From: Hypholoma sublateritium FD-334 SS-4
Lineage: Eukaryota; Basidiomycota; Agaricomycetes; Agaricales; Strophariaceae
Length of the DNA stretch: 64,000 nucleotides
Assembly (NCBI GenBank): GCA_000827495.1
Contig: KN817534.1
Span: 384,653-448,652, forward strand
Reading direction: 5' to 3'
The notes beneath the pieces were generated by a model, which saw only the letters and a list, made by a program, of their open reading frames with translations, had not been told where the DNA came from and did not search any database. A program made the position numbers and the translations under genes. This document shows, in pieces, positions 25,228-37,190 of this stretch; position 1 is the first letter of the stretch; every line of letters begins with the position of its first letter.

Positions 25228-25575
25228 GAGTATGAATGGTATCTCAGTGTTGTTGAAGGTAGGCCATCGTACACACACTCCTTTTATCTTGCTTTGGGCG
25301 AGTCGCGTGAAGCCTAAACGTCGCTCGATATGACCGCTGCCGAGTCTAGCCCTGCCGTTTGCTTCGCCTTTCAGCAGAATGGCAGCGAGCAATCAAGCTT
25401 TGAGACGCCCATCTTACACTGCTGATGAATTCCGCGGTCCCTGAATTGACGGGGACGAACAGGACGACTGCAAGAACGAACACCTGGGAAGCACATTACC
25501 AACGTGTCGGGAGCCCGGAGAACTGGCCGGCTATATCCCCGAAAGTCCCCAATTACCCAACGTATACCATCTGCG
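25228..25575. other. promoter side of the F-box gene, no gene seen
   Basis: About 350 bases upstream of the minus-strand F-box gene. Its reading frame stays open for 55 codons upstream of the chosen start, so translation could begin a little earlier, but the F-box motif starts within ten residues of the chosen ATG. Confidence 0.35.
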
Positions 25576-25668
25576 ATGTTGAACCCAGAATTTGCCATTT
25601 GCGGATGTGGATGTACCAATGATAAGTCGCAGCGCCCGAAGGTCTGCTCGGCATGTGGTCACAGGTAA
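25576..25668 (+). CDS. 30-residue Cys-rich mini-ORF, possibly a first exon
   Basis: ATG at 25576, stop TAA at 25666-25668. The peptide has five cysteines in 22 residues (ICGCGCTNDK, then VCSACGHR), a spacing that could bind zinc. The last codon and stop also form a splice donor (AG/GTAAAA), so it could instead be the first exon of a longer gene. No homologue is recognised. It could easily be chance; it is listed because its cysteine content recalls the ORF at 17149. Confidence 0.25.
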   Translation: MLNPEFAICGCGCTNDKSQRPKVCSACGHR

Positions 25669-26280
25669 AAATATTCACGGCGCTGGGCATGTGTTGTACG
25701 ATGTGTAAGGCATCGTACCGGAGCTTTCCTCACTGTGTAGCAATTCGAAAAACCGCTGTTGTCGAAGACCAAAACCGGCGGACGGAACGTCAGTGCTGAT
25801 AGCAACCGTCGCAAAACAGGCCTTGTGGGCGAGCTGCAAAATTGGCATATTCGGAATGAGGGAACAGTTTCCTAATGACACAAGAATAAACTTCAATGCA
25901 TAATATTCTATTCAAAAATCACGTACGATGAGGGATACGTACATCATCTATACTTCATTTTGGTTTCATTTCCGTGTGCTCGGGTGGTGTTCGGGACATG
26001 GCGAATATTAATCCTTGTTGAGGCGTATATGTCGAAGGCGGCATATTTGTACCGGGAATACAGTCACGACAAGTGTTCCTGATCGCCGCGTTGGCCATTT
26101 CGAGGTCATAATCTTTTTAAAACGCCTCTCAAAATAGGCTTTCGGAATATCAGATTTTACTCAGCCACGAGAGGAATCGCTTGGAGAAAAGCACAAAGGT
26201 ATATCACTTATTGGGCCAATGGCATGATGAGGCGGTACATCACCAGAGAAGCACCAAAGAAAGAATGTGTGATTGAATAT
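25669..26280. other. intergenic region 3' of eEF1B alpha
   Basis: About 600 bases without supported coding sequence. It probably holds the 3' UTR of the minus-strand eEF1B alpha gene near its right end. Confidence 0.4.
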
Positions 26281-27268
26281 TCATACAACTGAAATGAACT
26301 TTCTATGTGCAAAACTGCCGACGACGTTTACAGTTCTTTCGGAGACGAGATATGAGCGCGCACGTTGGAGATGCCCAAAACGAGGACTTACTCTGCATGG
26401 CAGTGATATCAGTACTCTGGACGTAGTCTTCGAACTCAGCGATCTTCTCCTGGAGCTCATCAGTGGAGACCTTCTCGTCCTCTGCATTTTTTCAACGGCG
26501 AATATGAGTAATATTCCAAACAAAAAAATCTTTTACGAACCAACAACGAGGGTGATCTGGAGCTTCTTGATGCCGTAACCAATGGGCACGAGCTTGCTGG
26601 CTCCCCAGAGCAGACCGTCTTGCTCGATGGAGCGGACAGCGGCTTCAAGGGCGGCCATATCGGTCTCATCGTCCCAAGGCTTGACATCCATGGTGACAAC
26701 GGACTGACCGAATATTCAGGATCAAAATATATAGACGTGCGACAAAGACCAAGAACGCACCTTGGCGATGGTCTTGGGCTTGTTAGCCTTCTTTGCGTTG
26801 TAGGCAGCGACACGCTCGGCTTTGATCCTCTCAGCCTCAGCATCATCAGCCTCATCGTCCGATCCGAACAGATCGATTTCGTCATCCTCATCCGCCTCCG
26901 CGGCAGCAGAGGCGGCAGCTGCGCCTCCAAGGAAAGCCTGTCCAGCAGTGCTGGATCCCGGTAGGGTAGCGTGCTCAGCAGCGTATGATTTGATGTGGGT
27001 GTACCATCTCGCGACATTGGGGCTAGTAGCCGCATCCGGGGCAGCAGAGATCGCGGCGAAGACAGTAACGTCTGCCTGCGACGGGGTGTAGCTGCAGACA
27101 AAACGAGTATCAGCATACGATCTTTAACATGGCCAACGCGAGCTTTTTGTGGGATGGAATGCGATAGCAGCCGGTTTACAAAAAACCTAATGAGTGATCT
27201 GAGACTAACCCCTCGACGTAGGACCTGGTGGCAAGGTGTTGCTCAAGGCTGCTGATGTTGACGGACAT
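26281..27268 (-). CDS. EFB1: translation elongation factor 1 beta (eEF1B alpha)
   Basis: Exons 27268-27210, 27091-26761, 26703-26541, 26481-26392 and 26288-26281 give 216 residues, the usual length. The N-terminal GST-C-like part has [15 protein letters not shown] and WYTHIKSY. An acidic linker contains [10 protein letters not shown], the conserved casein-kinase-II-like site. The C-terminal guanine-exchange domain has [31 protein letters not shown] and [14 protein letters not shown]. Known role: recharges eEF1A with GTP during translation elongation, in the cytosol. The last two residues depend on a very short final exon (8 coding bases with stop). Most relatives end KL; here the best acceptor gives IV, so that exon is the least certain part. 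A TAAAAATTTATG element about 40 bases upstream may serve as a TATA box. Confidence 0.92.
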
Positions 27269-30200
27269 GATGGAGGTTGTAGAGAAAGATATGAAACGAT
27301 CTCATAAATTTTTATCAACCGATGTGCGCCAGATCACGCACATCAGGGCAGGCCAGATAATCTGATCATCGAACCACGTGCCACCCTCAAATTCGGGCTT
27401 GCCCCAGGCCCGTCGCTGCAGCGTACTCAAGATAAGTAAAATCATATACTTATATGTGGTATCAGAGAGTCTTCAAAAAAAACTCGACGCTCCGTTTCAT
27501 GCATGGTGTTGCAGGGATATTTCTCATTTCGATCGTCGCATACTGACTCCAAATTGAAATTGATTCCTCGAGCCCGACATCCCGGAGAAAGAACCCATTT
27601 GACATAGCCCCACGCAAGCCCCACGCTATATATTACTATTATATTATGTAGTAATACTAATACTAATACTAACTAATACTAATACTTACTCTCAAAATGA
27701 AAGGCGGTACTTGGTCGCTTGCCCATTATGTATGTGTGTACGAACCAGCTATTCATCAGAGGATAGGCATATAAATATTACAAGACAGATCTCAGCCCGC
27801 CTCGCAGTTCGACCGCCGCCTGATTTGCGTCTGATGATAATTTTTTTGCCCTCCTCGGAGCCCAGTGTGATGGCTCAAATTTGTACCCTTTTTCTGTATG
27901 AGTGGAGCTCAGATGTAAATCTTGGCAAGGCCAGGGTGCTCTAGATAGACGTCACCACCTGCTGGTGATCCTTGGGGAAATAAGTAGTGAATTTCTCACC
28001 CACGTTGAAGTTGAGGACGACTATTATTACATATCATTGTGAGAACTCGCGAGTTTGCGGCGCTCGATGAAAGCCGTTTCCTGGGCGCTCGAGCACACAG
28101 TCAAAGCTTTCTGGGCGCTTAAATCCGTTGATGGGGATAAACTTGATTGATTATTATCGAAACAAGTCGTCCCACCGCGACTTGAATGCACAGTGCTGTT
28201 AGTGATATATTATTATATATGCCTCTTCACGTCGTCACAATTCTTAGATGTGATACGCTCGCAATAAAATATACGTCCCACCCTGCGGCACGTTCATGTC
28301 CCATTCTCTCACAGTTCACGTAGATAGTGTTGCTTAAAAGTTAAAGTCCCTTGCGCATAACTCGCGCACAGCATGTCCAGTTGTTTAATATGGAGCGCTT
28401 GTATAGGCAGCCATCTGGCGCATAAAAGTTCAACCCGGCAGTGGACGCTGCACATTTGTCAGCCGCTCATATGTAACAGTTAATACGAGGGCGGAATTGA
28501 AGGTTAAACGTCGAGCCCTTATCATCACAGAAGCTAGGCATCCTAGTATAACGGTGTGCAAATTTATCAGTCCAGTCTTGTATACCTTCGACCAACCTTT
28601 GACTCCTTTGACTTCCCCAAGAGGCGTACAAAAGAGTCAAAAAGATGCCTATCTCTGAATCATTCCCCGGAAGATAAGACGATTTACTGACATCAATACA
28701 TCAACCTTTCATACCACCTTTTCGATGGCTCCGTTTGGCCTTAGACCTTGTTAATTACCGCCGTTGATTGGGCGCTGATGAACGCGCTGATGAGGATTAC
28801 GGGTTAGTGGTATGCGCGTACTACTGAGCGTCTCAAATATCAATTGAAGTACGCAAGATTTTAGAGATAGTCCAGATTGAAACGCTGTCGCCCATTTTTC
28901 CATCAACGGACATGTTGAGAGAACAAGACAAAGTATGTCATAGCGGCCTGCTTTGACAGACTGACAGACGCCGCCATCAACGGCGGGGATTAAATTTAAT
29001 ATACTTGAGTTTCAAACTGGATTATTCTAAGTGCTTAATAATTACGTAAATAGACTAATATTGCACGCGGACACGAGCACAACACAGCGCGGCTACGTGT
29101 ATTTTAATTCTCTCAAGTCGAAAGGCCCGCTTTGTGCGGCGAAAGCGGGCGACTGCGCGCGTGCGGTGTACCGGTCAGGGACCTCCGGTGACGAGGCGGC
29201 CGCGGCCGCGGCGAACTGGAACATTCAATCTCCGCCCATCTTTCCCTGACTCTGCATGCACCTTGCGGCTCTTCATTCCGAATCATGTCGTCGTCTGCGC
29301 CTCTTTCCGTCCTGTACGAGCCATCTGCGCGCTCACATGGGAAAGCGTCGAGCCCTTGTCTGCTCACACCAAAGATTGGGCCTGAAACTTCCCAGCTCTG
29401 ATCAACCTCTGATGGATGAATGGAAGCTCAAGAAAAGGTCGCCGTCAAGGAGTGTTGTACAATGTGCATGAACTGTTCATGATGATGAAGCAGGACCTGG
29501 GCTGGAAAGCCTACCTTAAGCGAGTCCTTGTGGAGAAGAAATACGACGGACGCGGCGAACCTCGGTTAACAACGAACGCATTCCCGCCATCGCGTATCAT
29601 CTCTGTCTTCACGGCATGCATCGCTCGTGGCCCATGTCTCTCTTTCTTTTTACCCTCTTCGGACAGTGTCTTGTGTCGTTATACGTTCTCATCTGAAGCT
29701 GTCGTCTGCCATTTTTATCTCAGCCTGATGGTCACACTCTACTGCGCACGTTTTGATGCTTTTGGTGCAGAGACTCTTTGCGAATCACTCTGGAGCGATA
29801 TCGCTGCCGATTGAAATGCGAACGTATACTAGGCTTGAAGCATGCTGGCGGAGTTGCGAATTCTATGGTTTCGTTTTTTTTTGCAAACCAAACAGCCTCC
29901 TGCTAACGGTGCAATTAATCCAAGACACAAAATTTCTTAGCAGATCCGCCGCTGGCTTTAAATACATGGCCTTCTGACTGCAAACGTATTTCCGGGCTTC
30001 CCACACCAGGACGCTCCAACCAACGTACTTGACCGTGTTCAAGAGATATTTCCGACATCATCTGGATCGCAACCTTCTTGCGCCAACTTCGTTTTCTTGG
30101 TATGTCATTTTCCACTATAAAAGTCATCCCGCGATCAACTGTATACCAATTATTTTGGTCCTACTATCTAGATCGGTTCACAGATCTCTGGCCCAGCTGA

Positions 30201-30487
30201 TTGGCTCTTATATTAATATATATCCCCGGATGCTGCCGTCTACTTGGGAATCAATGCCCAACATCATAGGGACGCCGGGCAACTAGGCAGCACGAATTGT
30301 CTTTTTGGACGACGCGTTGCTCCGCTCCTGGTGCTCTCTTCTTGTGAAAGGTACGTGGGAACCCTTACTTGTAAATGAATGCCGTTAAAACCACATGGAA
30401 GTTCGGCGTTCGATCGAAATACAGTCATGTAGGCGAATACTTAAAAGACGACTACGATGCGAGTCTCGGGAAGTGCCACTCAGAATA
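27269..30487. other. 3.2-kb intergenic region, longest gene-free stretch of the first half
   Basis: Divergent space between eEF1B alpha (-) and F-box copy 2 (+). It contains a short tandem repeat (27650-27690) and AT-rich stretches near 28.0-28.6 kb. Plus-strand frames of up to 132 codons at 29.0-29.8 kb have no domain or splice support. A GC-rich patch with a CGGCCGCGG-type palindrome lies near 29195. I see no transposon ends. Confidence 0.4.
27650..27690. repeat. TAATAC/AATACT short tandem repeat
   Basis: About six imperfect copies of a 6-bp unit (AATACT) with one AACT interruption. An ordinary microsatellite in the eEF1B alpha upstream region. Confidence 0.8.
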
Positions 30488-32533
30488 ATGTCTCCTCAAG
30501 CGCCTCTCTCCATCCTAGACATCCCCCAAGAACTGCTCCAGAAAATTGCCCTTTGCTCGATCCTCGAGTGTCACCTTGGCCGTCCGCCGACAGAACTGTA
30601 CAACTGCATGCTCACATGTCGGGCATTCAACAACGCTCTCTGTCCGGCAAACGCTGGTGAACTATATTTCATCATTTTTTCTCAGCAATTCGACGTGCGG
30701 GGGCCGGTATACCGCCTCAGGGAAGCCGTAGTGCGCGAGCACGCCCCGCACGAGATAAGGAGGCGGTTCCATGCTATTCAGGTGTTCCGAAGTCGTGCTC
30801 TCTATCACCCCGACCTCACGGAGGCGCTGTGGATCGCCTACCTAATGGTCGAGGACTCGGATACCAGTCAGAAGAACATCAAGCAGCTCCTTCGGGCACA
30901 GCTTCCCTCATTTCTAGACCGCTTCCTGACTGAGAGACTGTACGAGGGTGCCGACAGCAACGACGGCTGGCCCGTCATCACTGAACAAAATTCGCTGGCA
31001 ATCGCCCTTTCGTGGACACTAGCGTCGAACAGTGAGCCATTCTCCTACGTTCTTCGTGATACATCTGAACGTCGAGCTAGGGGTGCTGAGTTACGAGGAA
31101 CCAGAGGTATGTCTACAAAGGATTAAGCTCCTGAAACCTATCGTGTTCGCTGCTTTCCGCGTACGTGGCCAGCCCTTTCCCCTTCTCCCGGCTATTCAAA
31201 TTCTATCCAGTATTCTATCTTCCACACTCCAGAAGCGGCGTTCACCTACAAAGGTGCTGAACCAGCAACTACCCCACCGCCATCGACAAAGTCGGATCGT
31301 GGACAATACCCTGCGTCCATCATCCCCCCGCGAAACATATACTATTTCGGCAGTGTCAAGCGGCAGGCCCGGCCGCCCTGCGCTGCAATCTTCGCGTCGC
31401 TGCTGTACTTTGCGAGGACCCATAGGTTGGAAACAGGAAAGATTCCGACCCATATAACATTTGCGACCCGCGAAGAAGCCAATAACGCTGGGTTCGTCGG
31501 GCTCACCATCGAAGATGTTAAGCATTTCATGGAGCGCTGTGGCACCCGCTTCGCCGACTATCCCGGGTTTGACGTGGGCGTCCACTCCTCGGCATTGGTC
31601 AATTCTCCCGATACTATCCTCGGCGAGCCAGGGTTATATCAGGTGGGAAGGCTTAGTGGTCAGTGGCAGGGCACCAATATTGTATGTCTCCCGCGCCTCA
31701 TTCAGACGTATCTCCTCATGAGCATCGCCTACAGGTGTCGTCATATGGATACGAAACGCCAATTACGACCAAAAAGCCGGTGTATCTAACACTGGAGGAA
31801 CACTTCTGTTATGAGGATGCCTCCGCCGTCCCAGCGGACGATCCAGCAAACGGCACGACCAATGCGTGGTTGCCGCCTGACATGCGTGCAAGAAGGACGA
31901 GGGTACGCTGTTTCCCCTTATCCACGGATATGAAATATCTGACAAGCTCTCTAACTAAATGATGTATAAATTTAGGCCGGCATGCAATTCACAGACGCGA
32001 AGGGAAACTTTGACACCACCTACGAGACTTACTGCTTGGGTGAGACCAAGCTACGGAAAGACAGGCGGATCGCCGACGTCATTATCACTGGCAAGGTTGG
32101 TCTAGAAGAGTCGCCTGTTTGTGATGCTTTACTGATAGATGTGTTGTAGACGGAAGAACGTTATATCACTGCATGGGGCGGACCTCCGAATATCTTTGGT
32201 CGCGTGCGGCTTCATGACGGACTAATGGTTCTCGTGAGATACCATGAAGACGTAAGTTGTCATTCTACTCTTTGACACCTGCATTTAATGCTTAGTCTTT
32301 GTGTAGCTCACCGACCCCGAGAACCACGTCCTGCGTGGCTACGGTATGTTCCCTGAAATTGCTGTCTGCTCTCTTTCGCTCATGCTTGGCACGTAGTGAC
32401 ATCATCGCGAAACCTTGTTGGCAGGCAAGCGTCCAGCCCGTTAGGTGATCCATTCCAGGAGGCTGTCTTCAGCTTGGGTATGGACCATGCACAAAATCCT
32501 GGCCGGTCTTCCCATAGCATGATGGTTAGCTGA
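30488..32533 (+). CDS. F-box-like protein, copy 2 (eight exons)
   Basis: Exons 30488-31031, 31081-31160, 31211-31681, 31735-31902, 31976-32095, 32150-32251, 32307-32343 and 32397-32533 join with matching phases to 552 residues. The N-terminal F-box-like motif is LDIPQELLQKIAL (near residue 12). Exon 2 is 80 nt, as in copies 1 and 3, and codes LLKPIVFAAFR. Exon 5 is 120 nt, equal to the fifth exon of copy 1. The middle region has YYFGSVKRQARPP and ASLLYFARTHR. The C-terminus shows GRVRLHDGLMVL and then LRGYV..RNLVGRQ, the family repeat. An upstream in-frame ATG at 30395 would add 31 residues; 30488 was chosen because it places the F-box at the usual distance. SCF substrate adaptor is the family role; the target is unknown. 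Confidence 0.78.
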
Positions 32534-32872
32534 GACCCGGTGTGCTTCCGTTATTAAACTACAATTCTTGAATTATCTTCCACCTTTGTTCGCTGCCATG
32601 CATAACCTAGTAACTAAACTAGTAGGCTTTGGCTCAGTGGACCGTGGTTCGACAGGCTGAGCCTAGCGTTGTAATGCCGTCTAGTCATAGTCCAGGGACG
32701 TCGTCCATATCTTTCTTAGGTCCGAGTTTGTTAGACATTTAATTTGCAATCTAGTACTCTTATGCGTAATTTTGAATTCAAAAAATAGATTTTCTGTAGA
32801 AACGTTGTGTCGGGGAATGTTGGCCGGGAAGTTGCCGGAACGGAAGTCGAAGGCACAAAAAGGAGATAGAGC
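32534..32872. other. spacer between tandem F-box genes with a 7-bp inverted repeat
   Basis: About 340 bases. It contains the perfect inverted repeat GGCTCAG (32631-32637) / CTGAGCC (32657-32663) around a 19-base loop. It resembles a partial tRNA arm but no tRNA can be folded. The promoter of copy 3 should lie at the right end. Confidence 0.4.
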
Positions 32873-34815
32873 ATGTTTATCCCAAACCAGTCTCACCACG
32901 CGCCTCCACATCCCATGAATGGCCCACTCTCGCTGAGCACAGTGCCTCAGGAGGTACTGGAGCACATAGCCTACTTCGCCGGCACCGATACTTTTCTCGG
33001 ACCGCCGTCTTCCATCGTCCCGCTTCTATTAACCAATCGCCAGATACACGCGAGCCTCTCAATTGCAACCAATCACCACCTCTATGCACGCATATTTGCT
33101 CACAAGTTCGATACTGCCGCCCCACGGGCACGCTTCGGGGACTTCAACCTCACAGCATATGCTCTTGCAGACGAGCTGCGTCGACGGTGCTCGGTGTTAA
33201 GGCGCCTATGTAGGCGGAGAGACTCTACGACGCACGCACGGCGTGCGGACGGCACGGAAGATAAGATGGCGCTGCAGGATATGCTCTTCACGGCATACAT
33301 TCTGCTTGTAGAAAATGAAGGGAAGAACAAGCGCCAGCTCGTCGAGTACGGGCGGATGCGGGAGTGGATCAACGAGTTCTGGTTTGACCCGCACGGGTCG
33401 TCGCTCGCTATCTACAACATCCGCATAGGCCAGTGGCCGCTCAACAGGATTGAGAATGCGTTAGGTATGTGGGTATTCTGGTTTCTGCTAGATACAAGTG
33501 AGTTTTGCAGCAGTCCCAACTTCCGCGCCTCCTAATCCTACCGTCCCAGGCGGATATTCTGTCGGGAACAACGATAGTATTGATTCGCCAGTGAGCATAC
33601 TGAAGGCTATGGCACTGGGTGCCCATAAGGTAGGTGTTCTGTTCTTCTCTTTTACCTCCTATATTAACCTGCTTCTAGTTTCCCTTGACATCAACTTCAT
33701 GGACGGAATTTGAGCCCAAATTGAATAGGATACCCACTTTTACTACTACTTTGTACTCAGAAACGATGGAGTTCACCCCACCCCCATTAGCTACTCCCGC
33801 GATCCTGTCATTTTTGGCTTTGATCAATAAGAAGCGCTGCATACCGTTGCCGCCGTCGGACGCCCCCTTGCCAGAATACCCCTTCCAGGAATGGGACTCC
33901 GAATGGGGCCGGTGCACAGCGAAGCCAATAAATCCAGTAAGCAATTGCTTACAACCAGGAAGGTGCGGTATGTCTACGTCACGGTCAATTGAGCGTCATT
34001 AACGACGGAAACCTATTTTTGTAGCATCGAGGGAGTTTGGGAGGGCTTTTTTACGGTATGTACCCACTTCTCTGTGTCATTTCGTCCGTTGTTAAACAGG
34101 TACAGTACACCGAATTTACCGCATATGCTGCTTTGCTAGCGGGGGCATCTCCGCCAGTTATCCAGAAGAGCGTTGTCGGAAGACACCAGCAGACGTGGAA
34201 ACTCCGCGAACATCACCTCGTCGTCAACGATCCCGCAGACTCCGACTCCGGGATCGACGTGACAGAGTCTGATAGAGTAACACCCTTACGTGGGGGTGAT
34301 CCTCTTCGGTCCTATTTCCCAACCGGGACACAGATCATAGAGCGGAGGGACGGGCTACGTGTCCAAAATCCAGCAAACGACCAGGAGTTCACATACCAGC
34401 GACATTCTTTCTCAGATATGCACAAGCAGAATGCTCATCAGACCGATGTTACTGTACAGGATATCATCATCACCGGCGAAGTGAGTTGTCTTACGAGCTT
34501 GATGACTGAAACCAAACTCATCGTCATTTCTCAAGGGACATTCGGCTTGGGGCCAATTTAATATTGTGGGACGCGTGAGATCGTGCGATGGCTTCATCAG
34601 TCTTTCCAAGGATTATGTATGTTTGATTTTTCTTGCACCGCATCATGCTGTTGACCTGCATTATCCAGGTGGACGGGGACAGGGGAAAGTGGCTATATCG
34701 CGGTTATCTCGTTGGTAATGCCAACGGGAACTTAGCTGGTCGTTGGAGGGACACGTTGAGTCCCTCCGAAGTTGCTGGCTATGAAGGATGCTTCGGAATG
34801 AGTCGCAGGCGATAA
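32873..34815 (+). CDS. F-box-like protein, copy 3 (seven exons), tandem to copy 2
   Basis: Exons 32873-33497, 33550-33629, 33679-33962, 34025-34055, 34106-34480, 34536-34616 and 34669-34815 give 540 residues. The F-box-like motif is STVPQEVLEHIAYFA. Exon 2 is again 80 nt and codes ILKAMALGAHK. Exon 4 (31 nt) completes IEGVWEGFF, a phrase matching LSALWEGTY in copy 1. The C-terminus has FNIVGRVRSCDGFISL and then KWLYRGYLV..NLAGRWRD. The acceptor before exon 5 is ambiguous by six bases (34099 or 34105), adding or dropping two residues. The third intron uses a GTGCGG donor, chosen because it restores the WEG phrase. An alternative start at 32915 would trim 14 residues. It sits 340 bases after copy 2 on the same strand. 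Confidence 0.78.
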
Positions 34816-35422
34816 GTCACGACTTTTCATCGTTTTTTTTGCTCTGGGTGTTGATTTAGTGCTCTTATCTATTTCTGCTCCAATTGTATATCTACTGATC
34901 ACAAACTCCGCTTTTTTTCGTGCTTTGTGTATATCACTTGACATCTTTATGTACATGTAAATTTAATAATGTCGTGTCCACTTCCCGATGATTTTGTAGT
35001 GATTCTGCTTCAGTCAAGCTGTATGCTAAGGACTGAGTACTGAGCACCCAGTCCCGACCGCGACGTTTGGGTTAAGTTGAAGTACATAGGTTATTTACTA
35101 TAGTGCACAGCCTCAGGCAGTGTTAACTCACCTCAATGGAGCAACCATCAGAGTCATCGCAGCTACTATGGACGACATCTCTCCCAGGATGCACAGGTAC
35201 ATAATGTACAGGCGAGTCAGAATGGCAATTGAAATCGACAATTCACTACACCTGATTTGACTGGGAAACTGGTCAAGGCGAGGAGGGTCCGTGCTTCAGC
35301 GTCTCACTTCAAATCCAACTCAACTCCACACCTCACTAGCACTATCCATCTATACGTCTTGCCTGCGGAACTGCGCGCATCGGGCATTCTACTTCACAAT
35401 CGCATTGACAGACATCACAACC
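34816..35422. other. intergenic region, no gene seen
   Basis: About 600 bases with the 3' UTR of F-box copy 3 and the promoter of the coiled-coil gene. The frame of the next gene is open upstream of its start for about 44 codons but shows no protein-like pattern there. Confidence 0.4.
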
Positions 35423-37190
35423 ATGAGCGTCGAGATGAACACGGAGGAGGCCATCATTGCCAATGCGGAGCACCATAGCAAACTTCTCAAGACAATCGCA
35501 GATCTGGAATATGTTCCCTCCGCGAAGACGCAGCAATCCTCATACCTGGGAGATCTTGAGACTCAGCTTATGGATTGCAACAGACGAATTGAGGTGTACG
35601 CACAAAGGACGGCGAAGGAACGGAAGGAACATGAGGCGCTCAGGGACTCCACAGGGAAGAGGCTGGCCCACAGACTGATTGGCAAGAGAGAGCAATATGA
35701 AGCTAAGGAGAGCAAGGAAGAGCGGTGTGCCTTCATTATAGCTGATGGTAGAATCGCAAATAACTAAAATAACTAAATGTAATCTAGGGAATACGTCGAG
35801 GCCTTGGAGCGGGAAATGTCAGAAAGAGCTGTACATAAGGCTACCGAACAGCTCATCGAAGAGGCCCGTGTCGTTGTGAGTAGGCAATCGTTCTACATGT
35901 CCACTATCTCCGTCCATTAAATAGTGAATCTATGGAAATAGCTGGGCGATTTGAAGGACAAAAATACTATATATGAATCGGCTCAAGCAGAGCTTCAGGC
36001 TTTGTATCATCGTGTCTTTGATGGTCCTTCAGAAAGTAACGTCTTCTATTATGAACAACATTATTCGTCATCTGAACCCCTTGCTCAAGGCTTCCCGGAA
36101 GATGATAAGCTGGAATATGATCTTGACGAAGTAATCAAACAACATCAGAAGATTCTCGAACAAATGAACGTTGAATGTCGAGCTACGGAGCTCCTTGCAC
36201 GGGCGTCGAGGGAGATGGACAATTGCCAGAAAAGTATGCAAGAGGCTCTAGGTTACTCTCGTTACGGTGCGTGTAATCATACTCTCTGGAGCCATTAGAA
36301 ATTGGATACTGAATTCCCTTCAGACATGTGGGGAGGCGGGACGTATGTACATGCATTTGACATCCGGATGAAAATCACTCAGGCTGATCTCTTCTCAGTA
36401 TGACTGATTTGTTGGAGAGAAACGCACTGGCGAGTGCTCAGACATATGCATCCCAAGTAGAGATGTTGGTGGACCAAGCCATGCGAATGTCACCTGCTGT
36501 ACAGCCAGTTGGCCGTGTTAATATAGCCAAAGGGTAAGCATGACCATGCTTTTCTCACTTATAACAGTTTTTCAAACATCTGATAAAATTGTATACATCT
36601 GAAGATCCATCGTAAGCGATGTTTTATTCGACAACTTCTTCACGGACTTGAATTTCCACAGTAATATTGATACCCGCATCTACAGGTTGGCTCCGGACTA
36701 ATGTTGGGTTTTCCAGACAAAATCAAACAATCAGCGGCTCAAGTCCTGATCGCAAATCAAAGAGTACGCAAACACATCTGTCGACCCATCTCCTGCGTTT
36801 TAATTCCATATCCAGTTGAAGGCTGAGAGAGACGCTGCACGCCGGAGGGCAGAATCCATCGGTTCACAACTCAATTACTCTGCGAATAAGTTAGATCATT
36901 GCCGTCAGGAGTTGGCTAATTTCAGGCGAGCGACATTTGAGAGCTACGCTGCTCAAAACCCCCCTCCGCCAAGCTACGACATTGTTGCTAGCGAGCCTCG
37001 GGCCCCCCTCGTGCCACCCTCCCCAGCTCCGCTGGCAATGTCCCCTCCTCCGCCATTCCCTGTTACGAAAACTGATCCGACCACGACGGGTAACGCGATA
37101 TGCAGCTTGGGATCAGCACCCTCGACTTCGCTGGCCCCAGGACCAGTGGGGTGGGGAAACAGTGCGTTTTATTTGCTTATTATGCTGTGA
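35423..37190 (+). CDS. coiled-coil protein of an Agaricomycete-expanded family with Pro-rich tail
   Basis: Eight exons (35423-35724, 35788-35875, 35942-36266, 36324-36342, 36399-36533, 36605-36660, 36717-36763, 36816-37190) give 448 residues; one exon is only 19 nt. Long Lys/Glu/Gln-rich helices cover roughly residues 10-240. The conserved core reads SKEEREYVEALERE, ATELLARASREMDNCQKSMQEALGY in outline, then DMWGGGT and SQVEMLVDQAMRMSP. A second helix (AERDAARRRAE..) precedes a Pro-rich tail with NPPPPSYD. I recall similar unnamed proteins repeated in mushroom genomes. The function is unknown; the tail could bind WW or SH3 domains. No membrane segment or signal peptide is seen. Confidence 0.75.

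Noticed and set aside
31032..31457. 141-codon plus frame inside F-box copy 2
   Set aside because: Only its first part after 31081 is exon 2; the rest is intron and an out-of-frame reading of exon 3, as shown by the GTACGT..CAG intron at 31161-31210.
32628..32663. tRNA-like arm with GGTTCGA and an inverted repeat between the tandem F-box genes
   Set aside because: Only a 7-bp hairpin forms; acceptor stem, D arm and anticodon arm cannot be placed at proper distances.
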